This document shows, piece after piece, positions 24,375-36,700 of a DNA stretch of 64,000 bases. The first letter of the stretch is position 1. Each line of letters begins with the position of its first letter. The notes under the pieces were generated by a model. That model saw only the letters and a program-made list of their open reading frames with translations, did not search any database and was not told where the DNA came from. The position numbers and the translations under genes were made by a program. Source of the stretch: Warburgia ugandensis (lineage: Eukaryota > Streptophyta > Magnoliopsida > Canellales > Canellaceae); assembly GCA_035236585.1 (NCBI GenBank), contig CP141130.1:77757944-77821943 (forward strand). The letters are read 5' to 3'.

Positions 24375-24432
24375 TTATTTTGGAGCCAACCCCTAATCAG
24401 GATAAGGTCTGCATGATAATGATGTTTTATTT
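24375..24432 (+). mobile_element. RTE LINE 3' tail remnant
   Basis: gagccaacccctaatcagga followed by taaggtctgcatgataatga matches the terminal segment seen intact at 27270-27315. Nothing of the coding part remains. Confidence 0.5.
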
Positions 24433-24938
24433 TGGAGAATACAATAGGATGGGTGAAAATACCATTCATTGTTTAGTACTTGATTCCAACCCTCTTTATT
24501 TGCTTAGTGAGAATGAGAATGCAACCCCATCTATCAATTATTGGCCTACAAATTTCAGTCTTTAAATGGATGGTAGAAAAATAGGAAAACTTTTATATGC
24601 ATGAAAAGAGTGCCCTTAAAGTAAATTGGGACCAAGTTGCACTCCTAGGTGACTAATGCTTCTCAAGCACGGTCCTTTTTCTAATTCTACTTAGAAGGCC
24701 TCCATTATGTTTGATCCCCTTCATCTGATTTTTCCCACAATGGGTATATATGGATAGATTTGGCAAGTTATAAAACAAGGGGGAGAAGTTAGAGATCTAT
24801 TTGCCTCCCTATATTTATCACTATATATACCATAAAGATGAGATTTAGTTTATTATCCACCACAACCAAGAAAAGAAGGAGACAGATGAAATAGGAAGAA
24901 GAAGAAGAGTTCAATTTATATACTACCAAACTCTTTGC

Positions 24939-24944
24939 TTTATT
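24939..24944 (-). terminator. Polyadenylation signal for the defensin-like gene
   Basis: AATAAA on the - strand, 45 bases after the stop codon at 24989. Confidence 0.5.
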
Positions 24945-24988
24945 ATCCTGGCTTGTAGTAACATACTCTTCTATCATTAATCCCTCAC

Positions 24989-25333
24989 TCAGAGTGGCGA
25001 ACAATTGTAGTTACAGACGCATTGAAATGCACCCTTTCCATTGGTAACACAAACTCCATTCCCCTTATACTGTTGAAAGCATTGCTGCCGGCAGCTTGCG
25101 AGGCTGCACCCGCTTGGGTTCAGCACTGCGGAACATCTTTGGGCCTCCACCATCATCCCAGCTGCACAGTAAAAACAAGTAAAAGAAACCCACCATCAGT
25201 TTGAAGAAAGAGAACAGTCAATGTAGGTTGTCTGAGAAGATGTAGGAGGAAAGACAGACAAAACAAGGGAAAAACCTGAAGAGAAGGCAAGGACAATGAG
25301 GAAAAAGTAGAGAGTGCAAGAGAACTTGGCCAT
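24989..25333 (-). CDS. Defensin-like secreted cysteine-rich peptide (two exons)
   Basis: Exon 1 (25333-25276) encodes a start and a hydrophobic stretch, MAKFSCTLYFFLIVLAFSS. A 114-bp intron with donor CAG/GTTTTT and acceptor TGTGCAG/C follows, and exon 2 (25161-24989) ends at TGA, for 76 residues in all. The first 20 or so residues are a signal peptide. The mature part has eight cysteines at 29, 38, 43, 47, 57, 67, 69 and 73, i.e. C-x8-C-x4-C-x3-C-x9-C-x9-C-x-C-x3-C. The CxxxC...CxC pair is the mark of the cysteine-stabilised alpha-beta fold, and an intron just after the signal peptide is normal in plant DEFL genes. Such peptides are secreted and act against microbes or in cell signalling such as pollen-pistil contact; which applies here cannot be told. 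The sequence differs from classical PDF1/PDF2 defensins. A possible TATA box and a poly(A) signal frame the gene. Confidence 0.88.
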
Positions 25334-25395
25334 CTTTGCCAAACAAACTTGTATCCTTAGGTGAAAGATGTAGACTTTGTTGTACTCTAGCAGGT

Positions 25396-25404
25396 ACTTA
25401 TAGG
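25396..25404 (-). promoter_or_regulatory. Possible TATA box of the defensin-like gene
   Basis: The - strand reads cctataagtacc about 65 bases before the ATG. Position and sequence fit, with no further proof. Confidence 0.4.
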
Positions 25405-26357
25405 ATTTGAAAAATAGATGCATTTAATTGACAGTATCTGTTACAGATCAGCCTGAATCCACTCTCTTTCATATGCATATCAATTTAGTGATTATATATG
25501 AGGGTTAAGAGGATCTTCCTTCAAGAGCAAAGGCATAAAATAAGAAGGAAATTTAATTGTTGTGACAGGTTTAGGCTTGAATGGGGTTGCTTACTATATA
25601 TACCCAAAGCTGCCTTGGGAAGGATTACCATCCTCCTTTTGGTATTGCCTCTTTCTAAGAATGAAAGCATAAACTGAGAAGAAATTAAATTTGATGGAGA
25701 AGTTTTAAGTAACATGGTAAATGATTACCATATATATATATAAAGGCACCTTCTAATTTTAGAAAAAAAATAATGAAAAATTGGCTATGGAGATTCCTCG
25801 CGGTGAGAGATTTATACAGACAAGAAAGTTGTTTTGATCCAATCAATTCTTAGCCTAGAGCCTTGAGCATTACGTCAAAACACACCGTAGGAGTAACCCA
25901 TTACCTTCTGGGTAGAATTGCCACTATATACTAGTTGTATACATGGAAGAGGTAAATTGCAATTTGCCTCTTCCCTATTCTGGGTGATATAAACTGGTCC
26001 CATGTAAGATTCATGTTGACCATCCATTAGATTTGACAGAACTTATAATAGATATCCAATGGCCACAGGAGAGTATATATGGGGATTTTTACTTGTCCTT
26101 TTTCTTCCGATAGGGGGCTTCTCTCTTGATTGCGAGGGTGACTTATCTTAATACTTTTATGTTACTTTGAATGTTAAACTCTCGAGGTGACTCTACTCCG
26201 TAACAAAAAATTGGGTCACTCATCGAGTTGAATCACTGCATAATATATTACATTGAGTTGAGCTAGAATTTGAACACTAACCTCCAAAACATATTTTAAC
26301 TATATCCGAACCAAATCACCTGATAATTAAAAATATATGTAAGAAAAAGAAGAGGTA
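25405..26357. other. Upstream of the defensin-like gene; no gene seen
   Basis: AT-rich DNA with a short (TA)n run near 25730. No motif or frame stands out. Confidence 0.5.
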
Positions 26358-26420
26358 TCCCGGTGCACGAAGCTCCCGCATATGTGAGTCGGGGGAAGGG
26401 GTGGACCACAAGGGCCTAAT
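26358..26420 (-). mobile_element. Au SINE 3' fragment
   Basis: cccggtgcacgaagctcccg and ggggaaggggtggaccacaa, the complement of the Au end block. The 5' half is absent. Confidence 0.65.
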
Positions 26421-27029
26421 CAAAATTCACACCTGACTGTGAGTGGCCTTGAGTAAACTTGACTTGCTGCAGTGGCTCCATGCAAATGACAATGGCTAAT
26501 TTGCTCAAACTTTTGTCTTTTCTTTTCAAATTTTCATTTGAGTCACCTTAGGAAAAAAGGAACCGATATTCGTACACCCCTTTGGTATTAATATACACCC
26601 TCTTTTGGAGTTTAATAAAAAAAGCACTTGCGGGGTTCTTCTTCTTTTTTTTTAATGATAAAACTGTTCATCTTAGCTGTTTTTTAAAAGATGATGAGGT
26701 CAAAGCGAAAACTTATATATATTGGATGCTTGCACCATTGCTTTTTTTAATTTCTAAAATCAAAGGTAGAAAATTTAATAATATTAAAACAACTAAAAAA
26801 ATTAATGTTTATATCATTTGAACTTATGATAAATGATTTGGTCACTCAAAAAAGTGAACTCGGCATATACTAATACCCCAACAAAAGGTATGGCATCAGT
26901 AAAGGGGTGTGGGTAAACCAGCTCTCTAAAAGGATTCAAAAAATAAGTTTTTATTCTAACTATACATGGGCTCATTAGTTGGGGCTTTCAATTATTGGAA
27001 TTGAGATATATAATATAGGGGTCGGACTT

Positions 27030-27315
27030 GAGTCATGAAAGAGGCACTAACAGGTAACAAGATGAGGGAGATTAGACTTAGATGGTTTAGACATGTTCAA
27101 ATGGGCACTGGTTAAAAGGAGTGAGGCAATACAAGTAGAAGGTTCTAAAAGGGCAAAAGAAAGGCCCAAAAGAACGTGGATAGAAGTGGTGCAAAAATAT
27201 TTAAAAACTTTGGGACTAAATGAAGCCATAGTACTAAATAGAGAGGAATGAAGGAATAAGATTCATGTGGCCGACCCTTAATTGGGATAAGGTCTTGATG
27301 ATGATAATAATGACT
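27030..27315 (+). mobile_element. RTE-type LINE 3' end with tail
   Basis: The + strand decodes to the RTE C-terminus (RLRWFRHVQMG, KRSEAIQVEGSKRAKERPKR, TWIEVVQKYLKTLGLNEA). It is followed by the 3' UTR ggccgacccttaattgggat and a tail of simple repeats (gatgatgataataatg). It is heavily 5'-truncated, as is usual for LINE insertions. Confidence 0.8.
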
Positions 27316-27747
27316 GGAGTCATGAAAGAGACTATTGGAATTAAAGCCGTAGAAGGTCCACTTGTTTAACTTTTTTCAAATATCCTACCATTCATTGGAT
27401 TTTTCTGTTCTTGATGTCTTATTTACCAAGACCAAGAAAACTGAGATTCTGTGATAGACTCCGGACTCTGCTAGGCGAACTTGTTGCAATAGTCATGCCC
27501 ATCAGATGCTTCTATCTATTAGTTTTTTCTGTAAAAAAAAATTAAGATTACGTTAAAAGAACTTTTCACGACAACGCTAAAATCATCTAATAATTATGAA
27601 TTTTGATATTTAGCCAATCTAAAAAAGCTGAACATAGTGGGTGTGGAGGATCATGTAAAGCTATAGTTTAGCTAGCAGGTCCACAGTCAGTCTGGATAGC
27701 TTTTAAAAAAAATATATTTAGCTATACAAAGGAAACTTTTCACACAC

Positions 27748-27878
27748 CCATGCCCTAGTAAGATAGAGGGCTCTAACCTCGAATCCGCAGCCCAGCTTCA
27801 ATGTAGAAGGTGCCGGGTTTGGCCAGTATTGTGCCAGTAGGTAGGTATTTTGGCCTTTAAAAAATAAAAAATAAAAAA
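27748..27878 (+). mobile_element. Possible tRNA-derived SINE (family 3)
   Basis: A-box-like ctagtaagatagaggg and B-box-like acctcgaatccgcag are about 30 bases apart. The segment ends in an A-rich tail (aaaaaataaaaaataaaaaa). Only one copy is seen, so the family is not confirmed. Confidence 0.4.
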
Positions 27879-28560
27879 TTTGATGGGGCCAAGAAAATGA
27901 GCGATTTGAAGTCTACGGCTAAATCATGTACTTCTTCGCATACAAGTAAGCGCATTGATTTATGGTAAGTTGCTGTGTGGCCAATCCATTGCTTTCACAT
28001 GACGCGTCTCACCCGTTTGATCCGGGCTGTTCATCTGACCTCCCTGATTAACGGAGATCTCTTAAATGAAGGATCATGATGGTAGTGGATAGTTCTAGCA
28101 TTTGAAAAGGAATCATATTTTTTTTCCCTTTAGAATGCGGATAGATGTTTATACATCTAACCATCGCTTTCTAGTGATCAGAACTAGACCGTCCACTGAA
28201 ACCATTTTTGGGCTAGTACCATATTCAAATACAGAGTAAAATCCGATGAATGTGTTGGATCAATAAAAGATGAGTGCCATCATGTACAGTTGGGCTGCCT
28301 TAGATAGCCGGAAAAGCCTGGCAGCATTCCTTGATGGAGTTTCTATTTCACATTTGCGAATTTTCCGGTGGTACTCAGCTAGGATGTTATATTGATGATG
28401 CACCTAATGGATGTTCAAGGCTAGGCCACCTAGTACATTGCATTTGCCAAGAAATGAACGGCTCAGATCATCAACCATCTGGGTCCATGCATGCTTTCTA
28501 AGTTCCAATTTAGCCCCCGATTTATATTTTAATTTTGTACAATCAAAAGCCATAATCTAG

Positions 28561-28718
28561 AAAGGAATCTTGTGCAATAGTAGAGTTGTTGTCGTGTGAC
28601 TCAGAGATCACAGGTTCGAGGCATGAAAACAGCCTTGCAAAAATGCAAGGTAAGGTAGACGCTTTGTAGTCTGTCTTTTTGTGAACCCCACGTATGTGAG
28701 CTTCTGCACTTGCTGCCA
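28561..28718 (+). mobile_element. Au SINE, diverged
   Basis: Recognisable from ggaatcttgtgcaatagtag through atcacaggttcgaggcatg and gcaaaaatgcaaggtaagg to gtgagcttctgcacttgctg. It has several small indels. Confidence 0.7.
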
Positions 28719-29194
28719 TCCAATCAACATCCAACAGCTGTCATCCAAAACAAGGGAGTCCTAGGTTAGCAGACTTGCAAAATAATCAGTTCTTGTAATA
28801 TATATATTTTTTCTCATTTTTCTTCTTGCAGACAATTTTCAGATAATGTAAATGACGTTATAGTCTTCTGCTCTAAGATGTTCAACTTTTGAAGGGAAGA
28901 ATTCATTTTTTCACCAAATGAACCGTCTGATTAGTAGGCATGGGAACTAAGAGACATGTAAGGAGGTGGGAGGTGAGAGGGAGAAGTGGAGAAAGAGAGT
29001 GATGAGAGATCCCACCTAAAATGGATCAAACACAGCGATTGAATGATATGAACCCTTCAGACTTTCGATATCTTGTAGAAGAACCATGCGAATGAGATGA
29101 TTTGGCTCTGAAAAGCTGTAATGACGGTTGGAACTTTTTATGAGTAAGGGTCCACATTCAACAGCCACAAACAGTCTTTTGCAAGCTAAAATTG

Positions 29195-29560
29195 TCGAAT
29201 CTTGTTCCTCCATTATTCTTTATTAAGTGTTATTTCATTTGGTTTCAAAATCTTTTCTCACCATTTCGATTCATGTTCTTTTGACCCTTCCTCCTACTCT
29301 TTTAAAAGCTTCAACTTGGATTATCTTACTCCTAATTGGTGCCGTTTTCAGTCTCCATTAAATATGCCCAAACTACGCAAGTCTAATCTCCTTATCTTGT
29401 TATCTATTGGTGTTATTCCTAAGTTTTTTCTAATGTTTTCATTTCTAATTCTATCATTTCTTATATTGTCACTCATTTATCTCAACATCTACATTTTAGT
29501 GACGCTCATCCTATGTAAATGTTGTTCCTTAATTGCCTAACATACTGATACCCAAAGTTA
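29195..29560 (-). mobile_element. RTE-type LINE 3' end fragment
   Basis: The - strand gives the well-known RTE stretch as IKEQHLHRMSV followed by IRNDRIRNENIRKNLGITPI, with stops. The degraded terminal region of the kind in the + strand copy at 27030 comes after it. Confidence 0.75.
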
Positions 29561-29577
29561 AATATCTTCTTATTCAT

Positions 29578-29582
<5 letters not shown>

Positions 29583-29638
<56 letters not shown>
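29583..29638. repeat. (TC)n microsatellite
   Basis: About 28 TC repeats. Confidence 0.95.
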
Positions 29639-29640
<2 letters not shown>

Positions 29641-30404
29641 GGAAATCCATGGAAAAGAATGCACACTGGGCCACATTTTTATTGTTTCACTGACCAAAAC
29701 CCTCCATCAGATTCGGCCATTCTCAGATGACCTAGGGACCAAACATCTTAGCTATTGGATACTTCCAAGATCCTATTTCCTGAACTTTTGTGGTTGTAAA
29801 AATAGATGTGTAACATAAAAACAAATAGATCAAATTTATCTTTTTTACAACTGCAAGCGATTAGAGAACCAAAGGCCTTAGAATTATCAGCAGATAAAAT
29901 GTTTGGTACTGAGGATATCTAGGACAGGCCAGATCAGATGAAGGGCTTGAATTACCGACAAAAGAAATAAAAAAAAGGAAAAAGGGCGGCCCACTATGAA
30001 TGATTAAGGAACTCCGTGAAGGAATTGCTTGAAGTTAATACTGGCTACTGAGCAGGAAGGAATTACCACCACTTCTTCACCCTTCGAACCAGCAAACACT
30101 TTGAACTAATTACTCAGCCAATGAATTAAGATACTACAAGGAACACCTAATAGTTTACCAGACCTACACAACCACGGTTGTTCCTTCATTCATTCGCTAG
30201 CTCACGTTTACCTAAAAGTTAACGGAGCTGGGCAAAAGAAAAAAGTAACAAAGCAGGTGCTGTTGTTATCAACCGTTAATGGTACCCATACAGATGCTCA
30301 CCCTATACGCATGCCAAGTAGGTAGTCTGTGAGGCCGTTTCAAAGGCAAAAGCTTGCAGTTATCTTTCTCTTATCAATTTTTACTGTTAGTAGTTACTGT
30401 GTCA

Positions 30405-30565
30405 AAAGGGGAGTCTTGGGGCAACAGTTAAGTTGTCGCTGTGTGACTTAGATGTCACAGGTTCCAGGCATAGAAACAGCCTCTTTGGAAAATGACATGC
30501 AAGGCTATGTACTACAGGCCCTTTGTGATTAGCCCTTTCCTAGAACTTGGGCTGCCGTTTTTTAG
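30405..30565 (+). mobile_element. Au SINE with internal deletion
   Basis: Head ggggagtcttggggcaacag, then tgtcacaggttccaggcata and aggccctttgtgattagccc, ending ttgggctgccgtttttt. The segment between ccctttcctagaac and gggctgcc is shortened, removing most of the 3' block. Confidence 0.7.
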
Positions 30566-30775
30566 CTATTCAAGAGCTCAACTCCTGATCCGAATCCACC
30601 AAGTTTTAGCGTCAACAATCCTTATTTCCATTAATCGTCAATAAAGAAAAGGTTATTACATGGATACATGCTTTGTCCCGCATGGGTCTTGGCCAGAAAT
30701 GGCACCTATATAAACTGTTTCTGGCACTTCAAGATCCATAGGAAAACAAAATGTAGCAAGAACAAAACTGACCTT

Positions 30776-33700
30776 TCAAGCTGACCTTCTGCGGAAGGAA
30801 TAAGCCACAGCAACTGATGCCAGTACTCCTACGACGGTGAGAGCGACAAGAGTGTCACACTTCTCCCAAGTGTTAAACCGTGTTTTCAGTGACCCTACAC
30901 CTCGCTTGCTCGAACAGCTTGCACCCTTGATGCCATTTTGTACCTCGCTCTCACATCCAGAACTCCCCTTGTTAGTTTCCACTTTTTCATCCCTACAACA
31001 AGAAAACCCATTGGCTTCCTGACAACAGCCACCATCCCTTGATTTGTCGTTCTTGCTGCGAGCTAATGGTTCTTTGTCACCATTTGGTTGAACCCTTCGC
31101 TCATGAACTTTTCTCTGTTCTTCCTTTGACAAACCCATTTGACCCCTGCAATTGATATCTCAGTCAGATCTTTGCCTTTAAAACATCGTAATTCAGAGAA
31201 GAACAATTAATTTCACCACCTATAAATGCCTTCATGTAGAATACTCAATCAACTACATTTTTGGCTTCATAAGTGAATATAGATGCACTTCCCTGTTTGC
31301 CTATCAAATTGCACAAACTAAAAGCAGTAGAGAAAGGGAGCAATGCAGTCACAAATATAGACCACAACACAAAAGTGCAGATAACATTTATTTGTGAAAA
31401 GAGAGAGAAGACTTAGTCCGCTAAATATAAACAATTAGCACACTCCTAGTAGAAGGCTTATATTTGTTACTTAACAGTAATTGTTCTTATTCACCAACAT
31501 CTTAGGTTCACTTCTCGACAAGAAATTATCAGAAAATAAGAGATAAAACTAAATACACAAAAATGTGGTTTTAGATCTTGAACATGTATGCAGTTAGGAC
31601 ATTGTGGCACTGTGGCACAGACAGTAGGGAAAACATCGTCCCTGGATGGTTCTCTTGTCCCCCAGCAACTCTGATCCATAGAGCATGGCCGGCCTTATGG
31701 CCATTCTATAGAATTTTTCTTTTAGTTTGAGTAGCACCAACCGATCACACAAAACTCCAGATGCACATCTCCATTTGTTCTAACCCGCTTGGATTCTCTG
31801 GATAACCTCCCTCTCAATCTCTCCACTCTCATGAATCATTAATCCTAAGTACTGAAAGTGGTCTTTTACGGGGACTTCTTGGTTATTAATCTTGGTTGGT
31901 GTTCCACTCCTACTCTCCTTGCTAAAATTGCATTCCATATATTCTGTCTTAGTTCGGCTAATTTTAAATCCTTTAAATTCTAATGCTTCTCTCCATAACT
32001 CTAGCTTTATGTTTACACCTTCCCTTGTCTCGTCAAGTAAGACTATATCATCTGCAAATAGCATGTACCAGGGAATATCCTCGTGCAAATGTTTTGTTAA
32101 CTCATCCATAACCAATGTGAAAAGGAATGGGTTCAATGCCGATCTTTGGTGCAATCGTACAGTGACAGGAAAATCACCAGTCTCACCACTAGTGGTCTTA
32201 ATATTTGTTACCGCTCCCTCATACATCTATTTAATTATGTCTATATACCCTTACAAAACCCCTTTATTGCCAAACACCTTCTATATTAACTTTCTAGGGA
32301 CTCTATCATAAGCTTTCTTTAAGTCGATAAAGACAATGTGGAAGTCTTTCCTCCTCTCCTTATATTTCTCTACTAATTGTCTTAATAAGAAAATAGTTTC
32401 CATGGTAGACCTCCTAGGCATGAAACCAAACTAATTCTCCAATACACTTGTTTCATGTCGTAGCCTCTTCTTAATCACTTTTTCAAAAAGTTTCATAGTG
32501 TGGATCATAAGTTTAATCCCTCGATAATTAGTGTAGCTCTGTATGTCTCCTTTATTCTTATAAATTGGTACAATAAAGCTTTTCCTCCACTCATCAGACA
32601 TTTTCTTTCATTTTATAATCTTGTTAAACAACTTAGTCAACCAAACCACCCTAATATCTCCCATATGCTTCTAAACCTCTATTAGTATACCATCAGGCCC
32701 CACGACCTTTCTTGATTTCATCTTTTTTCAAGGCCTCATTCACTTGAGGTATTCTAATCCTACGTTCATATCTATAATATCCAATGTTATTTAGATTTAT
32801 AGTATTTTCAATCCTTATATTCTTAGAGCTATTGTCATTTAACAATTTTTGAAAGTATGTTTCCCACCTTTGTTTGATCTCATAATCTTTGACTAATACC
32901 CTTTGATCATCGCTTCTAATGCACCTAACATGATCTAAGTCCTTACTCTTCTGTTCTCTTACTTTTGCAAGTTTAAACACATCTTTCTCACCTTTTCTTG
33001 CTCTTAGTCTATTATAGAGCTCATCAGATGCTTTTAGTCTCACTTACTATTTTCTTAACAACCTTTTTAGAATTCTTATATTGTTCATAGTTTTCATTAT
33101 TTCTAATCTTCTGCCATGCTTTATAATACATCCGTTTTTCTTTAATAACTTTTTGCACTGTTTCACTCCACCACCATGTTTCCTTTGCTAATTGCCTTTT
33201 TACTTTTAGATACTTCTAAGACATCTTTTGTCACTTTCTTAATGAACTCAGCAATATTAATCCACATGGTATTTACTTCTGTTTTATAGTTCCAATTTCC
33301 TTCTACCATCAATTTATTTGTGAACGAGGTTAATTTCTCTCCTTTTAAGTTCCACCACTTAATTTTTGGATACTTATTAAGTTCATTTCCTTTCTTCCAT
33401 CTTTGGATATGGATATTCATAACCATTAACCTATGTTGTGAGGTTAAACTCTCACCTAGTATCACCTTACAATCCTTACACATAGATCATTCATTATTTC
33501 TAAGTAGAAAAAAGTCTATTTGGCTTTTATGAAGCCCACTTTTAAAGGTTATTAAGTGTCCATCCCTCTTCTTAAAGAGTGTATTTGCAATGGCCAGGTT
33601 ATATGATAAAGCAAGATCGAGGATATTCTCCCCCATCTCATTTCGTTTACCTATATCATACCCTTCGTGTATTCTATTATATCCTTCCTTTTCTTTTCCT

Positions 33701-36700
33701 ACATAGCCATTTAAGTCTGTTCCTATAAATATCCTCTCAGTGTTGGGAATTTCCTGCATGACTCTCTCCATATTTTCCTAAAATTATCTTTTGATTATAT
33801 CTTATAACCCTACTTGTGGTGCGTATGCACTTATAACATTTATAATCTGCTCTCCTAGAACAAATTTTATTATTATAATTCTATCACTGATTCTTTTAAC
33901 GTCCATAACTTTATCCTTTAATTCATTATTCACTATTATTCCTACGTCATTTATGTTATTATCCTTTCCTACATATCATAATTTATACTCATCTATTTCT
34001 CTAGCTTTAGCCCCTTTCCACTTGGTTTCTTGAATACAAGCGACGTTGACTCTCCTATGTTTCATCGCGTCTACTAACTCCAAACTCTTACCTGTCAATG
34101 TCCCTATATTCCATGTGGCGATAAGAATCTTATACTATGGAGATATCCTATTTACTATATCCTTTCTTGACCTCTATAGCATGAACCCATGTCCACTTTT
34201 CACTGCACTTGGGTTATGATGTAGCACGTCGCTTCTGAGGGAACGCTCAAGCAGCCCTTGCCCTTTTTCACTATACCCGGGATCCGATGTAGCATGTCAC
34301 TTCTGAGAGAATACCCTAGCAACCCTTGCATATTTTTCACCTGGGTTTTGACAAGAGCTAGCATGTGAAACGTAATTGTATGTACTGAGCAAGGCCAATG
34401 GTTGAAGTCCACATTGCCAGCCATTAAGCATGAATGGCCAATAAATTCGGAATATTTCACATAATACCTAGACTCTGGCCATGGCAAAAACAGCTATCCT
34501 ACTCTATTTTAGTACAAATTCATTTGACAATATATGAACACTTGGTGCAAAAACTAATCCAGTCAAATATTATAGCAATCCTATATTAGATAACCATAGC
34601 ATGGTGCCACTGCAAAACAACATAAATTAGTCTTCTGAAAATTTTCAAGATTAGTCCAAAATCAATTTATCTCAAACTCACACATTCCCAGAAATTATGA
34701 CTTCACCAATTAATCAATCTAAAGAAGTGATCCCCTAAACATACTAGAGGGCACAAAGGATGGTATCCAATTATGCAGCAAGCACTGAATAAGTTGTAGA
34801 ACAACACATCTTAAAAGAATCATGTGCATCATGTGCAAAGAAAAATACTAGAGGGCACAAAGGATGGTATCCAATTATGCAGCAAGCACTGAATAAGTTG
34901 TAGAACAACACATCTTAAAAGAATCATGTGCATCATGTGCAAAGAAAAATAAATCTAATTCTCAAGTGAATCACCTAACTCCAAAAGACCTCTTATTAAC
35001 ATGAACAATAAATGACCACAAGTTCATGCTCCAAAGAGAAATGCTACTGACAACTTACATTGATCAGGCCACATAAAACATTTTGACTTGACTTCAATGT
35101 TACCTTAAAAGTAACCTACACCTAGAGAATCTCAATACCAGCCGCTAAGCATTCTCCATGTGATTTCTCAGAATTCCAAGAGTATTTACCTTATAAAACA
35201 AAAGGAAAATACTCGGAAGAAAGTAATTAAGATGTCTCGTATCACTCTTACGATGCTCTTGCATTAGATTTCATGCTTTTTGGGTCAAAATTTGATGATC
35301 TATTGATCTCATGGTCCATAATAAGACATGTATAAGCAATAATCTGACGATCCACACAATTGCCTAAAGAAGTTGAATTATTTTTTATCACAATCCATCT
35401 CAAAATTTTATGTTTTCTATTGCATTATTTATTTTTGGCCTACCCCTGATTGGGATAAATGATGATTGCACTATTTATTTTTCCAGTAGTCTCAAAGGTG
35501 ATCAATATGGTCTTAATTTTCTTTCTTTGTCATCTGGATGGATAAGGGCCTACACATGACATGTATGGGTAGCAACAGTTTACCTATTTTGCAATACATG
35601 CATGTATTTTGTTCTCAAAATTACAATGAGAAACAGAAAACAGATGACCAAACATTGGAAAACCATGAACCAAAGCTTGTCACTAAATTTAAGACTGTAA
35701 ATATTGTTATCAAGTAAGGTGATCCAGGCGCAGACATTTTGAAAGCAACAAAGAGCAAATGAGTGTAAAGTTGACAAACCTCCAAAGATGATCAATGATC
35801 TCCCCCTTACTGATGTGCTGATCAAGTACAACAGGGACATCATCTGGGGTTACGTAACCATACCTGAAAACAAGACAAAGAAGGTTGGTCATAAGGGATT
35901 CAGGAGCATAATCATCCATGTGCAACCTCATTAAATGAAGAAGGAAAAAAAGAGGTGGAGTGAAGACTGGTGACTTTTAATAAGTCACTTACTATTGCTT
36001 GTTGGTGTGTTGTTCCAGTAAACTCTTGATGAGTTCTATTTTTCATTTGGGTAAAAGACTTTTGCGGGTCCTGTGTAGGAAAAGCACTCAAATAGGTAGG
36101 TAACTTACCACTTGGGAGTTTCTAACATCTCAGATAGGCGACTTTTGGTTTGCAATTTGAGATGAGTTATGACTGTGGGAGTTAATTTAGAGATATTTTG
36201 TTTTGGAATGCTCCACATGGAAATAGGTACTCAGGTTATGTTTTAGGAGAACTGCATGCAGGTATGCGGGCATACACTGACATGCAAACACAGGCATGCA
36301 CATAACTTAAAAAATACAAGCACACTGGGAAATGATATGCATTCCCCTGTTCGATAATGGCACAGTTCAATATATTAAACATCTCCTGCATTGGCACTTG
36401 TAGCATTGTGAGAATTGTGAAATCCTTTTAGAAGAGCATATTAGAAGAAACAGAGTGCCTTTATTAAGCAAAGATTGCAGATATAATGTAGATATACTAT
36501 GGCCTCTGGCCTTTTATGGTACGACAGCTAAAGGTTTGGGATCCAACCAAACCGTGATATAAGCATTTCACTCACCAGTGAAATCACAATTGGATAATAA
36601 ATGCATAGTCGTAGTTTTTAGTGTGTCTGATTTTATATTTTTATTTTTTGCGGGTGGGTTGGGGGATAGTAGGGGCGTGGCTCTATTCTGTGTAATCCAG

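Noticed and set aside
29202..29540. 112-codon + strand hydrophobic frame resembling a membrane protein
   Set aside because: It is the reverse complement of an RTE LINE C-terminal region.
29506..29730. Small frames rich in SLSLSL / RERERE
   Set aside because: Produced by the TC microsatellite at 29583-29638.
31560..31690. Possible SINE next to the RTE end
   Set aside because: The sequence translates as the continuing RTE C-terminal region (MLYGSELLGDK) and has no convincing A and B boxes.
33320..34033. + strand Leu/Ile/Phe-rich frames
   Set aside because: Antisense shadow of the RTE endonuclease read on the - strand.
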